Counted from the first letter of the stretch, positions 27,409 to 37,917 are shown. The stretch: DNA of 64,000 nt from Thalassococcus sp. S3 (GCF_004216475.1 NZ_CP022303.1:3658001-3722000), one strand, 5' to 3'. Notes: generated by a model not told the origin, from the sequence alone. Translations and numbers: made by a program.

Positions 27409-28610
27409 GCGCGCAAAAGGGACTTCAAGTCGGTCTCAGGGTTCGACACGGCCTCGGGGGCCGGTGATTTTCCGGCCTCGATCATTCTTTTGCCGATCAT
27501 GTAAGCCCGCGGATCGTTCATGGCGTCGACTGCAAGAAGCGTCTCGCCCTGATAGTACCAGACCGAAGTCGCGGGTCCGCTGTTGCGTGTCACCACGTGA
27601 TCGTAACCGCTGTTCAGCCCCGCGATCTGCAGTTTGACATCGTATTGATCGGACCAGAACCAGGGCCGTGCCGTATATTGCTCCCCGGCGCCCAACATGT
27701 TGCGGGCGACCAGTTCTGCCTGGTCGATTGCGTGCGGGACACTCTCCAGCCGGATCCGTGCGTCACGAAAGGGAAAAGAGGCACAATCGCCCGCCGCCCA
27801 GATGGATGGATCAGAACTGCGTCCGGTCTCGTCCACGGCAATTCCGTTGTCCAGGGCAAGACCCGCAGCCTCCGCCAGCGTTGTCTCGGGCAAAATGCCA
27901 ACGCCGACAACGACGAAATCCAGCGACAGCTCGGTTCCATCCGACAGCACAGCGCCAGAGACGTCGCCATCTCCGGTCAACCGCTCAAGCCCGACGCCTT
28001 CGAGGATCTTCACGCCATGCCGGGTGTGAAGATCGCGAAAAAACGCACTGGTTTCAGGCGCTGCCACCCGCTGCAGGATCCGGTCCGCCATTTCCACAAG
28101 GGTCACATCGACACCACGTTTGGCAGCGACGGCTGCCGCTTCCAGCCCGATATATCCGCCCCCCACGATCAAGGCCTTCGCCCCTTCCGCGACTGCGGGC
28201 GCCATCGCATCGACATCCCGCAGCGTCCGTACAGTGAACACGTTGCCAAGGTCGCCCCCGATTGCACCAGGCAACAGACGAGGGGTCGATCCGGTCGTCA
28301 GGGCCAATTGATCATAGGACAGCACTTCATCGCCCAGCGTCACCGTTTTGGCCCCGGCATCCAAGGCCGAAACGGGTTTGCCCAGTTTGAGGGTGATGCT
28401 CTGCTCTTCATAAAACCGCTCGGGCCGAAGGTAGAGACGTTCTTCCGCCATCTCGCCCAGCAAATAGGCCTTTGACAAAGGGGGGCGCTGATAGGGTGGA
28501 ACCGGCTCAGCCCCGATCAAGGTGACATCACCGTCGAAACCCGCCTTACGCAGTTCCGCCGTCAGTGACGCGCCAGCCTGCCCGGCCCCGACCACAACGA
28601 TCTGGCTCAT
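27405..28610 (-). CDS. FAD-dependent ferredoxin/rubredoxin reductase-like oxidoreductase
   Basis: A 401-residue pyridine-nucleotide disulfide oxidoreductase-fold flavoprotein of the BphA4/ThcD type. The FAD motif VVGAGQAGASL is at residues 5-15, PPYQRPPLSKAYLLG near residue 38, the NAD motif IVGGGYIGLEAAA near residue 148 and WAAGDCASFP near residue 275. The C-terminal part (residues 320-400) has the reductase domain W-rich segment ARPWFWSDQYD. It should pass electrons from NAD(P)H to a ferredoxin. GGAGAG precedes the ATG. Divergent from a peroxiredoxin gene. Confidence 0.88.
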   Translation of the reverse strand: MSQIVVVGAGQAGASLTAELRKAGFDGDVTLIGAEPVPPYQRPPLSKAYLLGEMAEERLYLRPERFYEEQSITLKLGKPVSALDAGAKTVTLGDEVLSYDQLALTTGSTPRLLPGAIGGDLGNVFTVRTLRDVDAMAPAVAEGAKALIVGGGYIGLEAAAVAAKRGVDVTLVEMADRILQRVAAPETSAFFRDLHTRHGVKILEGVGLERLTGDGDVSGAVLSDGTELSLDFVVVGVGILPETTLAEAAGLALDNGIAVDETGRSSDPSIWAAGDCASFPFRDARIRLESVPHAIDQAELVARNMLGAGEQYTARPWFWSDQYDVKLQIAGLNSGYDHVVTRNSGPATSVWYYQGETLLAVDAMNDPRAYMIGKRMIEAGKSPAPEAVSNPETDLKSLLRA

Positions 28611-28710
28611 ACCGCTCTCCCTCCCCCCGTGTGAAAATTGGTGGTTCCCATTACCGCCAGACCCTATATCCAGCGGAGTTGAAAACGCAATTGACGATAA
28701 GGGGCCCTCC

Positions 28711-29202
28711 ATGACCATTTCCCAAGGCGACACGCTGCCCGAAGCAACCTTGATCCAAATCGGCCCGGATGGCCCATCGCCCGTTGCACTGGCCGAGAAG
28801 ACCGCGGGCAGAAAGGTCGTGATCTTCGCAGTGCCCGGCGCCTTCACGCCCACCTGCCATTCCGCGCATGTGCCCAGTTTTATCCGCACAAAGGAAGCGT
28901 TCGACGCAAAGGGCGTGGATGAAATCATATGCGTTTCGGTCAACGACCCTTTCGTGATGAAAGCCTGGGGAGAGGCGACCGGTGCTGACGCGGCTGGTCT
29001 GACTATGCTGGCGGATCCCGAAAGCGCGTTCACCAAGGCCATTGGGATGGATTTCGACGCGCCACCGGCGGGGCTGCTGGGCCGCTCCAAGCGCTATGCG
29101 ATGCTTGTCGAGGACGGCAAGGTCGCCCTGCTAAACGAAGAGGAAAATCCCGGCCTTTGCGAAACGTCAGCCGGCGAAGGGCTTCTTGACGCCATGGCCT
29201 GA
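28711..29202 (+). CDS. Peroxiredoxin, Prx5 type
   Basis: A 163-residue thiol peroxidase. The peroxidatic Cys lies in PGAFTPTCHSAHVPSF near residue 48, the signature of the Prx5/type II group, and GLLGRSKRYAMLVEDG follows in the C-terminal half. It reduces hydrogen peroxide and alkyl hydroperoxides in the cytoplasm. The start matches the family N-terminus. It shares a 100-bp divergent region with the ferredoxin-reductase-like gene. A 7-bp hairpin (GCGCAGC/GCTGCGC, 29227-29250) lies after the stop, without a T-tract. Confidence 0.9.
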   Translation: MTISQGDTLPEATLIQIGPDGPSPVALAEKTAGRKVVIFAVPGAFTPTCHSAHVPSFIRTKEAFDAKGVDEIICVSVNDPFVMKAWGEATGADAAGLTMLADPESAFTKAIGMDFDAPPAGLLGRSKRYAMLVEDGKVALLNEEENPGLCETSAGEGLLDAMA

Positions 29203-29350
29203 GCCAGAATGATCTGATCTGGTGGTGCGCAGCGATGAGACTTGCTGCGCGCTGCCTCTGCGAGATGCGTCGGCTTTACCGTATCTCAACACTTTGCCTT
29301 TAAGTCGTCGTCAACCACAGTGCGCCATCTCTTTGACCTGAACACGCACT

Positions 29351-30463
29351 ATGAGTGACATGCCGACACGCGCCGCGAACCTTGCCAACCCTGACGCGAC
29401 CGCCCTTGATCGATTGGGTGGCCTTGAGCACGGGTTCGCGCTGGCCATTCTCAATGCCTCTCCGGATTGCATCAAGCTAATCGAACTTGACGGCTCGATC
29501 TCCTTCATGAGCCACAACGGTCTCCGCGCGATGGAGCTGGACGGGCTGGATCAGGTGGTTGGTCGGCTTTGGACCAGCCTATGGCCGATCGGAATGCGAT
29601 CGGAGCTGATTACCGCGCTGAATAAGGCAAAGGCCGGGGCGTCCAGCGGGTTCGAGGGCTTTTGCCCCACGGCAAAAGGGGCAGCCCGGTGGTGGGAGGT
29701 GAGCGTCAGCCCAATACGTGGCGCGGGTGGGGTCGTCGAATGTATTTTATCCACCTCCCGCGATGTGACAGCACGGGTAAGGCACGAAGAGACGCATCAG
29801 CAGATAAGTGACGCACCGGCGGCCAAGGATCTGCTTTGCATGCAGTTTCAAGATCTTAGCCAGGAAATGAACCACCGGATCAAGAACAACCTGGCCACGG
29901 TGATCAGTCTGCTGCGATCGCAAGCGCGCGGTTTGAACGATGGCGACGCGCAACGCGCGGTCGAGCAGGCCGCTAACAGGATCGCATCGCTTGCGACACT
30001 GCATGACCAACTGCATTTGGATCCGTCGCAAGGGACCGTGGCGCTCAAAGCCTATCTTCGGCTACTTCTTCAGGAAATCGGTGCCGCAGCATCCGGCACG
30101 CTTGATCTGAGCTGCGATACTGAGGACGAGCTCGCGTTGTTGCCAGATCAGGCTGTCATGATCGGGGTGGTGCTGAACGAATTGGTCGGCAACGGGTTCA
30201 AACACGGCGGGCGCAGCGTCACCGTAAGGATCGGCCTCTTGTCACGCGCAAACGGACGCAGCCTCGACATAGCGGTTTCAGATGACGGTCCGGGCTTGCC
30301 CGCCGGTTTTTCCGACAACGCCTTTGGGGGATTGGGTCTTCGGATCGTCTCTGGATATGTCAAAAAGTGGGAAGGCCAGTTGCAGTTCGACGCAGGCCCG
30401 TCCAATGGGGCAACGGTCCGCTTGCAACTGCCTGTCCCTCAACCAATGGCCGGCCAAAGCTGA
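29351..30463 (+). CDS. PAS-containing HisKA_2/HWE-type sensor histidine kinase
   Basis: A 370-residue soluble kinase with no membrane segment. A PAS-like sensor is at about residues 25-140, ending TSRDVTARVRHEE. The dimerisation/phosphoacceptor helix holds QEMNHRIKNNLATVISLL with His175. The ATPase domain has the N-box LNELVGNGFKHGG and the G-box DDGPGLP. Such kinases often serve the alphaproteobacterial general stress response or light/redox sensing. No response regulator is adjacent, so its partner is unknown. Confidence 0.87.
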   Translation: MSDMPTRAANLANPDATALDRLGGLEHGFALAILNASPDCIKLIELDGSISFMSHNGLRAMELDGLDQVVGRLWTSLWPIGMRSELITALNKAKAGASSGFEGFCPTAKGAARWWEVSVSPIRGAGGVVECILSTSRDVTARVRHEETHQQISDAPAAKDLLCMQFQDLSQEMNHRIKNNLATVISLLRSQARGLNDGDAQRAVEQAANRIASLATLHDQLHLDPSQGTVALKAYLRLLLQEIGAAASGTLDLSCDTEDELALLPDQAVMIGVVLNELVGNGFKHGGRSVTVRIGLLSRANGRSLDIAVSDDGPGLPAGFSDNAFGGLGLRIVSGYVKKWEGQLQFDAGPSNGATVRLQLPVPQPMAGQS

Positions 30464-30478
30464 CCGAAAGCTCTTCGA

Positions 30479-30775
30479 TCAGGCAGAAAGCGCATCCATT
30501 TTTCGTGCGAGTTTCGCGTCAAGCGCGCTCAGCCCGCCAACATCATGCGTGGTCAGCGTCACATTGACGGTTTTGTAGACATTGTCCCATTCGGGGTGAT
30601 GGTCCCATTTCTCCGCCCAGATGGCCACCCGGGTCATCCAGCCGAACGCTTCGACGAAATTGGCGAATTCAAAGGTCTTGTGAATGGCGTCGCGCCCCTC
30701 AACCATGGCCCAGCCGCTCTGCATCAATGGGTCCAAAAGAGGCCCGCGCGTCTCGTCCGAGAGTTTTTCCGTCAT
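30479..30775 (-). CDS. phhB: 4a-hydroxytetrahydrobiopterin dehydratase (PCD/DCoH)
   Basis: A 98-residue pterin carbinolamine dehydratase that recycles the pterin cofactor of aromatic amino-acid hydroxylases. The diagnostic motif [16 protein letters not shown] is near residue 57, preceded by [14 protein letters not shown]. The start ATG shares one base with the upstream stop (TGATG) and follows AGGAG; a GTG three bases earlier is possible. Last gene of the ridA-GDPD-FemAB-like group. No phenylalanine hydroxylase gene is nearby. Confidence 0.92.
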   Translation of the reverse strand: MTEKLSDETRGPLLDPLMQSGWAMVEGRDAIHKTFEFANFVEAFGWMTRVAIWAEKWDHHPEWDNVYKTVNVTLTTHDVGGLSALDAKLARKMDALSA

Positions 30776-31962
30776 CACTCCTGCTCCTCTATCTGTGCCT
30801 TCCTGAACGGACCGTATTCGGTCAGAACCTCGATTTCTTCTTCAATCGCCGCGCGTTCCGCTTCGAGATATCGTTCAATCGCCTGAGCGAAACCCGGATC
30901 ACCAACCCAGTGCAAGCTGTGGGTCTGTGTCGGCAGATAGCCGCGCGCCAGCTTGTGCTGCCCTTGCGCGCCAGCTTCGACACGGGTCAGGCCATGGGTG
31001 ATCGCAAAGTCTATGGCCTGATAGTAACACAGTTCGAAATGCAGACAGGGGTGATGCTCGGTACAGCCCCAGTAGCGCCCAAAGAGCGTCTCGCGCCCGA
31101 TGAAATTCAACGCGCCGGCGACATAACGCCCGTCGCGACGGGCAAGGATCAACGCCATGTCGTCCCGCAGATGCGCCTGCGCTTCGTCGAAGAACCTGCG
31201 TGTCAGGTAGGGTGTGCCCCATTTTCGCGCGCCGGTATCCTGATAAAAGATCCAAAACGCGTCCCAGTGATGCGGTTCGATGGCGTCTCCGGTCAGGATT
31301 TCGACCTCGCCTCCAAAATCCTGTGCTTGCTTGCGTTCCTTGCGGATGTTCTTGCGCTTGCGGGAGGACAAACCCTTCAGAAAGTCGTCGAACGTGGCGT
31401 AGTTCCGGTTTTCCCAATGAAATTGCTGTGTGGCCCGGCTCATCAGGCCCATCTCCGCGCCGGCCTGTGCCTCCGCCTCGGTGCAAAAGGTGATGTGCAG
31501 AGACGACAGCTCGTTGTTGGCGGCAAGCTGCACCGCGCCTTGCACCAAGGCGGATTGCGCGGTTTCGGCGAAGTCGGGTTTGACTAGGAGCCGCCGGCCG
31601 GTGGCCGGAGTATGAGGCACCGCGATCTGTAGCTTGGGATAGTAGCGACCCCCGGCCCGTTCATATGCATGGGCCCAGTTGTGATCGAAAATATACTCGC
31701 CCTGACTGTGCGACTTTGCGTACATCGGCGCGCATCCGATCAACGACCCCTCAAGATAAGCCGTCAGGTATTGCGGCTGCCATCCGGTGCCTGCACCGAC
31801 CGAGCGGCTGTCCTCCAGCGCCTTGAGGAAACGGTACGTGGTAAAGGGATCGATGGGCCTTGCCCCATCCGCGGTTTCGGGGCAGGCGCAACTGTCCCAA
31901 TCCTCGGCGGGGATCTCCGCCAGTGATCCCGATACTCTTATCTCAATTTCGGCCTGACTCAC
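30775..31962 (-). CDS. FemAB-like/GNAT-superfamily protein (PF04339, former DUF482)
   Basis: A 395-residue protein with a GNAT-like double fold. Family segments include [14 protein letters not shown] near residue 38, [14 protein letters not shown] near residue 90, [14 protein letters not shown] near residue 200 and [21 protein letters not shown] near residue 298, ending HKLARGYLP. Relatives are broadly assigned to peptidyl or aminoacyl transfer, but substrates are unknown. The start is GTG. It is followed by phhB with a one-base overlap. Confidence 0.85.
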   Translation of the reverse strand: MSQAEIEIRVSGSLAEIPAEDWDSCACPETADGARPIDPFTTYRFLKALEDSRSVGAGTGWQPQYLTAYLEGSLIGCAPMYAKSHSQGEYIFDHNWAHAYERAGGRYYPKLQIAVPHTPATGRRLLVKPDFAETAQSALVQGAVQLAANNELSSLHITFCTEAEAQAGAEMGLMSRATQQFHWENRNYATFDDFLKGLSSRKRKNIRKERKQAQDFGGEVEILTGDAIEPHHWDAFWIFYQDTGARKWGTPYLTRRFFDEAQAHLRDDMALILARRDGRYVAGALNFIGRETLFGRYWGCTEHHPCLHFELCYYQAIDFAITHGLTRVEAGAQGQHKLARGYLPTQTHSLHWVGDPGFAQAIERYLEAERAAIEEEIEVLTEYGPFRKAQIEEQE

Positions 31963-32012
31963 GCTCGCCCCTTTGCCCCGCCCGCCTCTATCTGTTCTGC
32001 GTCAGCGACCGA

Positions 32013-32780
32013 TCAAGGTATCAAACGCGCGGCATACCCCTCGAACGTGATGTTGTCGGCATAGGCGCGCGCTGACAGCTCGGCGGCTTCGGAGCGGATT
32101 GTCCAGCAGAGGACCGGCACGCCCCTGGACCTCAACTCGGAGACCCGGGGCCTTGTCAGGTCGCGGGCATCGTGACTTATGAATGTGGCGCCCGACATCT
32201 CGAAATCCGGAATATCGCGCAACCGGGCCCGCGTGGCCGTATCCAGGGGCCACTCGTCATCGAAATAGCCGCATGTGGTCAGTCCAAGCGGAATGTCGGG
32301 TGAAAGCGCGCTCATCCGCGCGACGGAATGGGGGTTGAAGGACATGACGGCCACTGGTCCGTCATAGTCGCGCAAGCACTGCGCAATCGCCTCCTCAAGC
32401 GGACCGATATTGGGGCCCATCGCGCCATCCTGATCCTTTATCTCAATCAGCAAGGGCACACGTCCAGCGACCTGGTCCAGCACCGATTCGAGGCGGGGTA
32501 TCGCCTCTCCGGGTCCGTCCTTAAGCGCCATTGCTTCCAGTTCCGTCGCCTCGCGTCGCCGAAGCGGGCCGGTCTGGTGCGTCAACCGATCAAGGGCATA
32601 ATCGTGAAAGACCATGGCCTGACCGTCCGCTGAAAGCTGCAGGTCTATTTCTATCCCGTAACCGGACGCAATCGCCGCGCCAATGGCGGCGTGGCTGTTC
32701 TCGGGGCGGCCATTCTCGACATCGTGCAGGGCGCGATGCGCAAAAGGCAGGCGCAGAAACGCCTCTGGCAGTGCGGTCAT
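32013..32780 (-). CDS. Glycerophosphodiester phosphodiesterase-family protein
   Basis: A 255-residue TIM-barrel phosphodiesterase. The catalytic His is in FAHRALHD (His15), ENSHAAI follows, and GIEIDLQLSADGQAMVFHD supplies the metal-binding Glu44 and Asp46 and the second catalytic His59. IEIK near residue 113 is the next conserved strand. It releases glycerol 3-phosphate from glycerophosphodiesters. No signal peptide, so cytoplasmic. The ATG overlaps the ridA stop by ATGA. Confidence 0.9.
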   Translation of the reverse strand: MTALPEAFLRLPFAHRALHDVENGRPENSHAAIGAAIASGYGIEIDLQLSADGQAMVFHDYALDRLTHQTGPLRRREATELEAMALKDGPGEAIPRLESVLDQVAGRVPLLIEIKDQDGAMGPNIGPLEEAIAQCLRDYDGPVAVMSFNPHSVARMSALSPDIPLGLTTCGYFDDEWPLDTATRARLRDIPDFEMSGATFISHDARDLTRPRVSELRSRGVPVLCWTIRSEAAELSARAYADNITFEGYAARLIP

Positions 32781-33235
32781 TTGATCTGGAAGATCCCCTC
32801 GATCTCCACCGCGACGCCAAGGGGAAGGGCTGCTGCGGACACCGCAGATCGGGCATGCCGTCCCGCGTCGCCCAAAGCTTCGACAAGGAAATCGGAGGCC
32901 CCGTTGATCACCTTTGGCTGGTCCTGGAAGTCACCGGTTGAATTCACGAAACCTGTCAGCTTGACCACCCGAACAAGGCGATCAAGATCGCCGCCGCAAG
33001 CCGCCTTGACCTGCGCCAGCAGGCTGATGGCGCAGGTGCGTGCCGCCGCGGCGCCGTCTTCAATGCCCATATCCGCGCCCAGCTTGCCGAGGATAAAGCC
33101 GTTTTCGTCAGACGAAATCTGCCCCGAGACGTAGAGAACATCGCCAACCTGGACGAACGGCACATAGTTCGCCGCCGGCGCCGGGGCATCCGGCAAGGTT
33201 ACCCCCAGATCGGCAAGTTTGCTTTCGAATCCCAT
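32777..33235 (-). CDS. RidA-family reactive-intermediate deaminase
   Basis: A 152-residue trimeric RidA/YjgF-UK114 protein of the longer type. The pattern includes YVPFVQVGDVLYVSGQIS near residue 25, LDRLVRVVKLTGFVNS near residue 84 and HARSAVSAAALPLGVAVEIE at the end, where the Arg aligns with the substrate-binding Arg105 of RidA. It hydrolyses reactive enamines/imines formed by PLP enzymes. First gene of a four-gene same-strand set. Confidence 0.9.
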   Translation of the reverse strand: MGFESKLADLGVTLPDAPAPAANYVPFVQVGDVLYVSGQISSDENGFILGKLGADMGIEDGAAAARTCAISLLAQVKAACGGDLDRLVRVVKLTGFVNSTGDFQDQPKVINGASDFLVEALGDAGRHARSAVSAAALPLGVAVEIEGIFQIK

Positions 33236-33310
33236 GGCTCATGCTCCTTCCACCACGCCGCTTTGCCCGGACGCTAGCCTGACCGCCACGGGGCGAAAAG
33301 ACGAAAAAGG

Positions 33311-34612
33311 TCAGCTCTCCCGGAACGCCTTGGTGAAGTAGTCTGTGAGCGGCTTGACCAGATAGGCCAGCGGGGATCGGTCTTGCGTTCGAATGAACGC
33401 CTCCACCGGCATGCCGGGAACAAGCACTACCCCTTCCGGCAGCTTCGATTGCTCGCCCTCGCTCAACACGATTTCGGCACGGTAATAGGACATCTGGCTC
33501 GCTTCATCCGTGAACGCATCCGCCGAGACCTGCATCACCTTGCCGGTCAGTTCCGGTGTCAGCCGCTGATCAAGCGCTGAGAACCGCAAGGTGACGGGCT
33601 GTTCGGCATAGACCTGATCGACGTGGATTGTGTCGACCTGAGCGGCGATCACCAGCGGCCGGTCCTGCGGGACGATGAACAGAACAGGATCTGCGGGCCG
33701 GATCACGGAGCGCGGGGCATAGACCTGAAGACCGTACACGATCCCCGACACCGGAGCCGAGATATCCAGACGGCTGAGTTGCAATTGCAGGGCCGCACGC
33801 TGTTCAGCGAATTCCAGCTCCCGGTATTGGAGGTCACGCAGCCGGGTGATCGCTTCCTCACGCCGGACGCTTTGAATTTTGAGGATCTCGATGTCGATCT
33901 CGGTGATGCGCCCCTCGGCCTGCGCCTGCGTCGCAATCAGCTCACCCAGCTCGCCCTGCAAGCTGGCCATTGTCCGCTCCAGGTTCAGGACAGTAGAGGC
34001 TTGGGCCAGGCCGCGATCCAGAAGCGATTGCTGGTTGCTCAGCTCCCGCTCGATCAACTCAAGTTGTCGCCGCATCGACGCCTGTTGAGCCAGAACGCCC
34101 TCGATCTGGTTGTCGATCTGGCCGCGCCGCTTCGACAATTGCTCGACCTCCTGCGTCTCGGAGACCCGGCGCGCCTCGAACAGGCGCTGTTGACCGTCCA
34201 GCAAGCCTTGCACCTGGTCCCGGATGGCCGCGATTTTCAGGACATCGGGATCAAAAACAATCTCGTCGGTCTGATCGCGTTCGGCTTCCAATCGGCCCCG
34301 TCGCGCCATCAGCTCGAAAAGCTGCCCTTCCACGATGGCCAATTGCGAGCGCAGCTGGCTGGCCTCCAGACGGATCATCGGCTGACCTTCGACAACGGTG
34401 TCGCCCTCGTCGACAAGGATTTCGGCCACGACACCACCATCAGGGTGCTGCACCACCTGACGGTTGCGATCCACCTCGATGCGCCCGCTGGCGATGATGG
34501 CCCCTGCGATGTTTGTCATCACCGCCCATGTGCCGAAGCCGCCCACAAGGACCAGCAGCCCGATCACACCGACGATGACGGGCCAGCGGGCGGACCAATT
34601 GCTCTGGCTCAT
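33311..34612 (-). CDS. Type I secretion periplasmic adaptor, HlyD/PrsE family
   Basis: A 433-residue membrane-fusion protein. One N-terminal membrane helix (about residues 11-33) is followed by the first half of a lipoyl domain ([21 protein letters not shown]), a long alpha-helical coiled-coil hairpin (about 90-290), the second lipoyl half ([12 protein letters not shown]) and a beta-barrel domain ending [11 protein letters not shown]. It links the inner-membrane ABC exporter to a TolC-like outer-membrane channel. The ATG overlaps the ABC gene stop by ATGA. Confidence 0.92.
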   Translation of the reverse strand: MSQSNWSARWPVIVGVIGLLVLVGGFGTWAVMTNIAGAIIASGRIEVDRNRQVVQHPDGGVVAEILVDEGDTVVEGQPMIRLEASQLRSQLAIVEGQLFELMARRGRLEAERDQTDEIVFDPDVLKIAAIRDQVQGLLDGQQRLFEARRVSETQEVEQLSKRRGQIDNQIEGVLAQQASMRRQLELIERELSNQQSLLDRGLAQASTVLNLERTMASLQGELGELIATQAQAEGRITEIDIEILKIQSVRREEAITRLRDLQYRELEFAEQRAALQLQLSRLDISAPVSGIVYGLQVYAPRSVIRPADPVLFIVPQDRPLVIAAQVDTIHVDQVYAEQPVTLRFSALDQRLTPELTGKVMQVSADAFTDEASQMSYYRAEIVLSEGEQSKLPEGVVLVPGMPVEAFIRTQDRSPLAYLVKPLTDYFTKAFRES

Positions 34613-36342
34613 CTTACACCTCCCAACGCTGGGGTTTTCTGGATTTCTTCGTGATTTTGGACGGTGCGCCGCAGCACCTCTTCTTTCGGACCGAACGCGA
34701 CCACGGCGCCGTTCTCAAGCACAAGCAGCTTGTCGCATTCCTTGATGGCCGCCGGACGGTGCGCCATGATCAGGACCGACTTGTCCTGCGACTTCAGCAG
34801 TCGAATTGCCGCATTCAGCGCCGCGGACCCCTCGTTGTCGAGGTTGGAGTTCGGCTCGTCCAGGATCACGATCACCGGATCGTCGTACATCGCACGTGCA
34901 AGGCCCACGCGTTGCATCTGACCCCCTGACAAGCGACCGCCACCGGCGGCGATCTGCATGTCGTAGCCATCGGGCAGGTTGACGATCATCTCGTGCGCAT
35001 CGGCCTTTTTGGCGGCGGCGACGACCTTCTCCGAATCCGGCTCGGATGTCAGACGGGCGATGTTCTGCGCGACGGTTCCGTCAAAAAGCTGCACCCGCTG
35101 TGGCAGATATCCGATATTTTGGCCCAATACGTCCGGATCGTATTGATCCAGAGAGGCCCCATCCAGCCGGATCGCGCCGCCTGCGGGATGCCAGACACCT
35201 GTCAAGGCCCGCGCAAGCGTGGACTTGCCCGCGCCGGATGGGCCAATCACGCCGATCGCCTCCCCCGGCATCACGGTGAACGAAACATTCCGCAAGGCCG
35301 CACGTCTTTCGCCGGGCGGAACGATGGTCAGGGCCTGCACCTGAAGGCGGGCTTTCGGTTTGGGCAAAGCGGTTCGCGCTGCCTCTGGCGGCACCGTGGA
35401 CAGAAGCTCTGCCAGGTTGTTCCAGCCCTTGTTCGCGCGCTGCACCAGCGGCCATTGTCCGATGGCCAGCTCAATCGGTGCAAGGGCCCGGCCCAGCAGG
35501 ATCGACGCGGCGATCATGGCGCCTGCCGTCACCTCGCCCTGAAGAACGAGATAGGCGCCCAGGGCCAGGATCGCTGACTGCAAGAACAGGCGCAGCGACT
35601 TGGTCATGGCGGTAAAGCCGCCACCGACGTCGCTTGCCGCCACGGTTTGGCCCAGCGCCGCGTCGCGGGCCAGTTGCCAGCGGGAAAACGCGGCGCCCCG
35701 CATGCCCATGCTCTGCACCATTTCGGCTTCGTTCCGCAGCTCATCCGACAGCATCGTCGCCTTGTGGGAGGTCATGTTCGCGCGCATCACCGGATTGCGG
35801 GAAAAGGCCTGGTTCAGGAACGTAATAAGGATCAAAAGGGCGCCGCCGCCCAAGGCCAGCAGACCCAGCCATGGGTGGAAGATCGCGATCCCGGCAAGAA
35901 AGATCGGGGTCCAGGGCATGTCGAAGAACGACATCAGAACCGGCGACGACATCAGCCGCTGCACCGATTCGAGATCTGCCAGCCCCGTCTGGGAGCTTTC
36001 ATCCGGCTTTACAGCTGACTTGCGCAAAACCGCATCGAACACCCGGCGGTCCAGCCGGGACTGAAAACGCGCGCCCACACGGGCCATGATACGGCCCCTT
36101 GTGAAATCCAGGATGCCCATGATGCCATAGAGAAAGGCCACGAGGAGCGCCAACGCGATCAGGGTCGCCTCTGACCGGCTGCCAAGGACGCGGTCATAGA
36201 CCTGCAACATAAAGATCGGGCCGGTGAGCATCAGCAGGTTTGCAAAAAAACTGAACAGCCCGACGGTCCAATACAGCGACCGGCTTTCCTTCCGGGCCGC
36301 CCGCAACTCCTCCAGACCAGCTTTTGTCGTCATGTTTGTCAT
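34609..36342 (-). CDS. Type I secretion system permease/ATPase, PrsD family
   Basis: A 577-residue ABC half-transporter. The membrane domain (about residues 25-310) begins [23 protein letters not shown], typical of PrsD/AprD exporters; there is no N-terminal C39 peptidase-like domain. The nucleotide-binding domain has Walker [10 protein letters not shown], signature [15 protein letters not shown] and Walker [12 protein letters not shown]. It should export RTX-type or glycanase proteins with C-terminal signals. No substrate gene is adjacent. Confidence 0.93.
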   Translation of the reverse strand: MTNMTTKAGLEELRAARKESRSLYWTVGLFSFFANLLMLTGPIFMLQVYDRVLGSRSEATLIALALLVAFLYGIMGILDFTRGRIMARVGARFQSRLDRRVFDAVLRKSAVKPDESSQTGLADLESVQRLMSSPVLMSFFDMPWTPIFLAGIAIFHPWLGLLALGGGALLILITFLNQAFSRNPVMRANMTSHKATMLSDELRNEAEMVQSMGMRGAAFSRWQLARDAALGQTVAASDVGGGFTAMTKSLRLFLQSAILALGAYLVLQGEVTAGAMIAASILLGRALAPIELAIGQWPLVQRANKGWNNLAELLSTVPPEAARTALPKPKARLQVQALTIVPPGERRAALRNVSFTVMPGEAIGVIGPSGAGKSTLARALTGVWHPAGGAIRLDGASLDQYDPDVLGQNIGYLPQRVQLFDGTVAQNIARLTSEPDSEKVVAAAKKADAHEMIVNLPDGYDMQIAAGGGRLSGGQMQRVGLARAMYDDPVIVILDEPNSNLDNEGSAALNAAIRLLKSQDKSVLIMAHRPAAIKECDKLLVLENGAVVAFGPKEEVLRRTVQNHEEIQKTPALGGVR

Positions 36343-36529
36343 CGGCGCCTTTCTGCCGTACCTATCAGCAAATACCTGTTAATTCCGAAGCAATCGCGCG
36401 TTCAATGCGTTGGCCTGTTCCATATCGGGCAAAAACCATGCAATAGAGATGACGTCGACTTACCACTGAAGCGAAACGAATTAAGTAACGCATACAAAGA
36501 TTAAGCCAGGTTTTCCATTGAAGATAGCC

Positions 36530-37318
36530 ATGATATCCATACCCTTCTCGCGCATGCGGGCCTGCGTTCTCTTTGCCTTCGTTCTGGCGATGTCTGCCTG
36601 CGCTCAACAAGGTGAATCGGTCAGCCGCTCCGGCGGAGTATTCGATCCATACGAGCAGTCAAACCGAAAAACGCACGAGTTCAACAAAGGTCTGGACCGT
36701 GCGATCGTGCGCCCCGCCTCGACCGGCTACACCACAATCGTGCCCGACGAGATCGAGCAAAGCATCGGTAATTTCGCCGAAAACCTCTCAATGCCAAGCG
36801 TCACCGTGAACGCGCTCCTGCAAGGCGATCTGCGGACGGCCGGCGTTGCCACATCGCGCTTTCTGATCAACTCGGTGCTTGGCATCGGGGGGCTGTTCGA
36901 CGTCTCCTCGGATTTCGGCATCGAAGAAGCCGATACCGATTTCGGCGAAACGCTTCACGTCTGGGGCGCGTCAGAGGGGGCCTATATCGAACTGCCTGTT
37001 CTGGGGCCTTCGACGGCACGGGATACGGTTGGTACGGTTGTGGATATCTTCACCAACCCGCTGACATACGTGCTGCCAAGCCCCGAGGAATACTACGGCA
37101 CCGCCGCTTCCGTGGCCTCCCGCCTGGGTGATCGCGGGCGGTTCACCGATACGGTGGATGCCATCCTGTACGAAAGCGCCGACAGCTACGCGCAATTGCG
37201 CCTGATCTACCTGCAGTCACGCCGCTTTGAATTGTCGGGCGATGACAGCGACGCATTTGTTGACCCATATGAAGATGAAATATTCCCGGACCCTTATGAG
37301 GACCCCTATGCCGAGTAA
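36530..37318 (+). CDS. mlaA: MlaA-family outer-membrane lipoprotein
   Basis: A 262-residue VacJ/MlaA lipoprotein that extracts phospholipids from the outer leaflet of the outer membrane. The signal peptide ends MSACAQQ, a lipobox-like site. The family core reads FDPYEQSNRKTHEFNKGLD near residue 43, then LGIGGLFDVSSDFGI and FGETLHVWGASEGAYIELPVLGPSTARD split over residues 135-165. The ATG at 36530 was chosen; a TTG at 36518 and an ATG at 36557 are alternatives. It overlaps mlaC by 11 bp. The 187-bp AT-rich stretch upstream should hold divergent promoters. Confidence 0.92.
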   Translation: MISIPFSRMRACVLFAFVLAMSACAQQGESVSRSGGVFDPYEQSNRKTHEFNKGLDRAIVRPASTGYTTIVPDEIEQSIGNFAENLSMPSVTVNALLQGDLRTAGVATSRFLINSVLGIGGLFDVSSDFGIEEADTDFGETLHVWGASEGAYIELPVLGPSTARDTVGTVVDIFTNPLTYVLPSPEEYYGTAASVASRLGDRGRFTDTVDAILYESADSYAQLRLIYLQSRRFELSGDDSDAFVDPYEDEIFPDPYEDPYAE

Positions 37319-37913
37319 GTTCTTTTCCCGCCGCTCCGTTCTGGCAAGCCTGGCTGCCACCGGCCTTGCCGCCCTTCCGCTTCCCGCATTCGCGCTCAGC
37401 CCCGATAGCGCGCGCCGACTGGTCGACCAGCTCGTCGCAGAGATCAACAGCGTCATCGCTTCGGGCAAATCCGAAAGCGCGATGATCCGGGATTTTGAAC
37501 GCATCTTTGCGCGCTATGCAGATGTTCCGATTATGGCCCGCTATGCGCTGGGGGCTGATGCCCGCCGTGCGAGCCCGGCGCAGATGCGCGCCTTTACCAA
37601 AGCTTTCCAGGTCTACATCTCGCGCAAATATGGGCGCCGGTTCCGTGAATTCATCGGTGGTCGCATCGAGGTTCAGTCGGCCCGGCAGATCCGCAGCGGC
37701 TATGAAATCCGCAGCGTCGCCTTCCTGCGCGGCCAATCCCCGTTCGAAGTGACCTTTCTGGTCTCCGACAAATCCGGGCGTGACCTCTTTTTCAACATGT
37801 TCATCGAAGGTGTGAACCTGCTGTTGACCGAGCGTACGGAAATCGGCGCGCTTCTGGATCGCCGCGGCGGTAATATCGACGCGATGATCGCCGATCTGCA
37901 GGCCGCGACCTGA
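37308..37913 (+). CDS. mlaC: MlaC/Ttg2D-family periplasmic phospholipid-binding protein
   Basis: A 201-residue periplasmic carrier of the Mla lipid-transport pathway (PF05494). The N-terminus has a twin-arginine-like segment (SRRSVLASLAATG). The mature part contains IFARYADVPIMARYALG, AFTKAFQVYISRKYGRRF and FNMFIEGVNLLLTERTEI, all family blocks. GAGGA 6 nt before the ATG at 37308 fixes the start, inside the end of mlaA. MlaFED genes are not in the window. Convergent with the PBP gene, 4 bp apart. Confidence 0.9.
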   Translation: MPSKFFSRRSVLASLAATGLAALPLPAFALSPDSARRLVDQLVAEINSVIASGKSESAMIRDFERIFARYADVPIMARYALGADARRASPAQMRAFTKAFQVYISRKYGRRFREFIGGRIEVQSARQIRSGYEIRSVAFLRGQSPFEVTFLVSDKSGRDLFFNMFIEGVNLLLTERTEIGALLDRRGGNIDAMIADLQAAT

Positions 37914-37917
37914 CGGG

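Noticed and set aside
36365..36610. 81-codon minus-strand frame between the secretion ABC gene and mlaA
   Set aside because: It overlaps the mlaA signal-peptide region in antisense and has no supporting start signal; the AT-rich stretch looks like promoter DNA.
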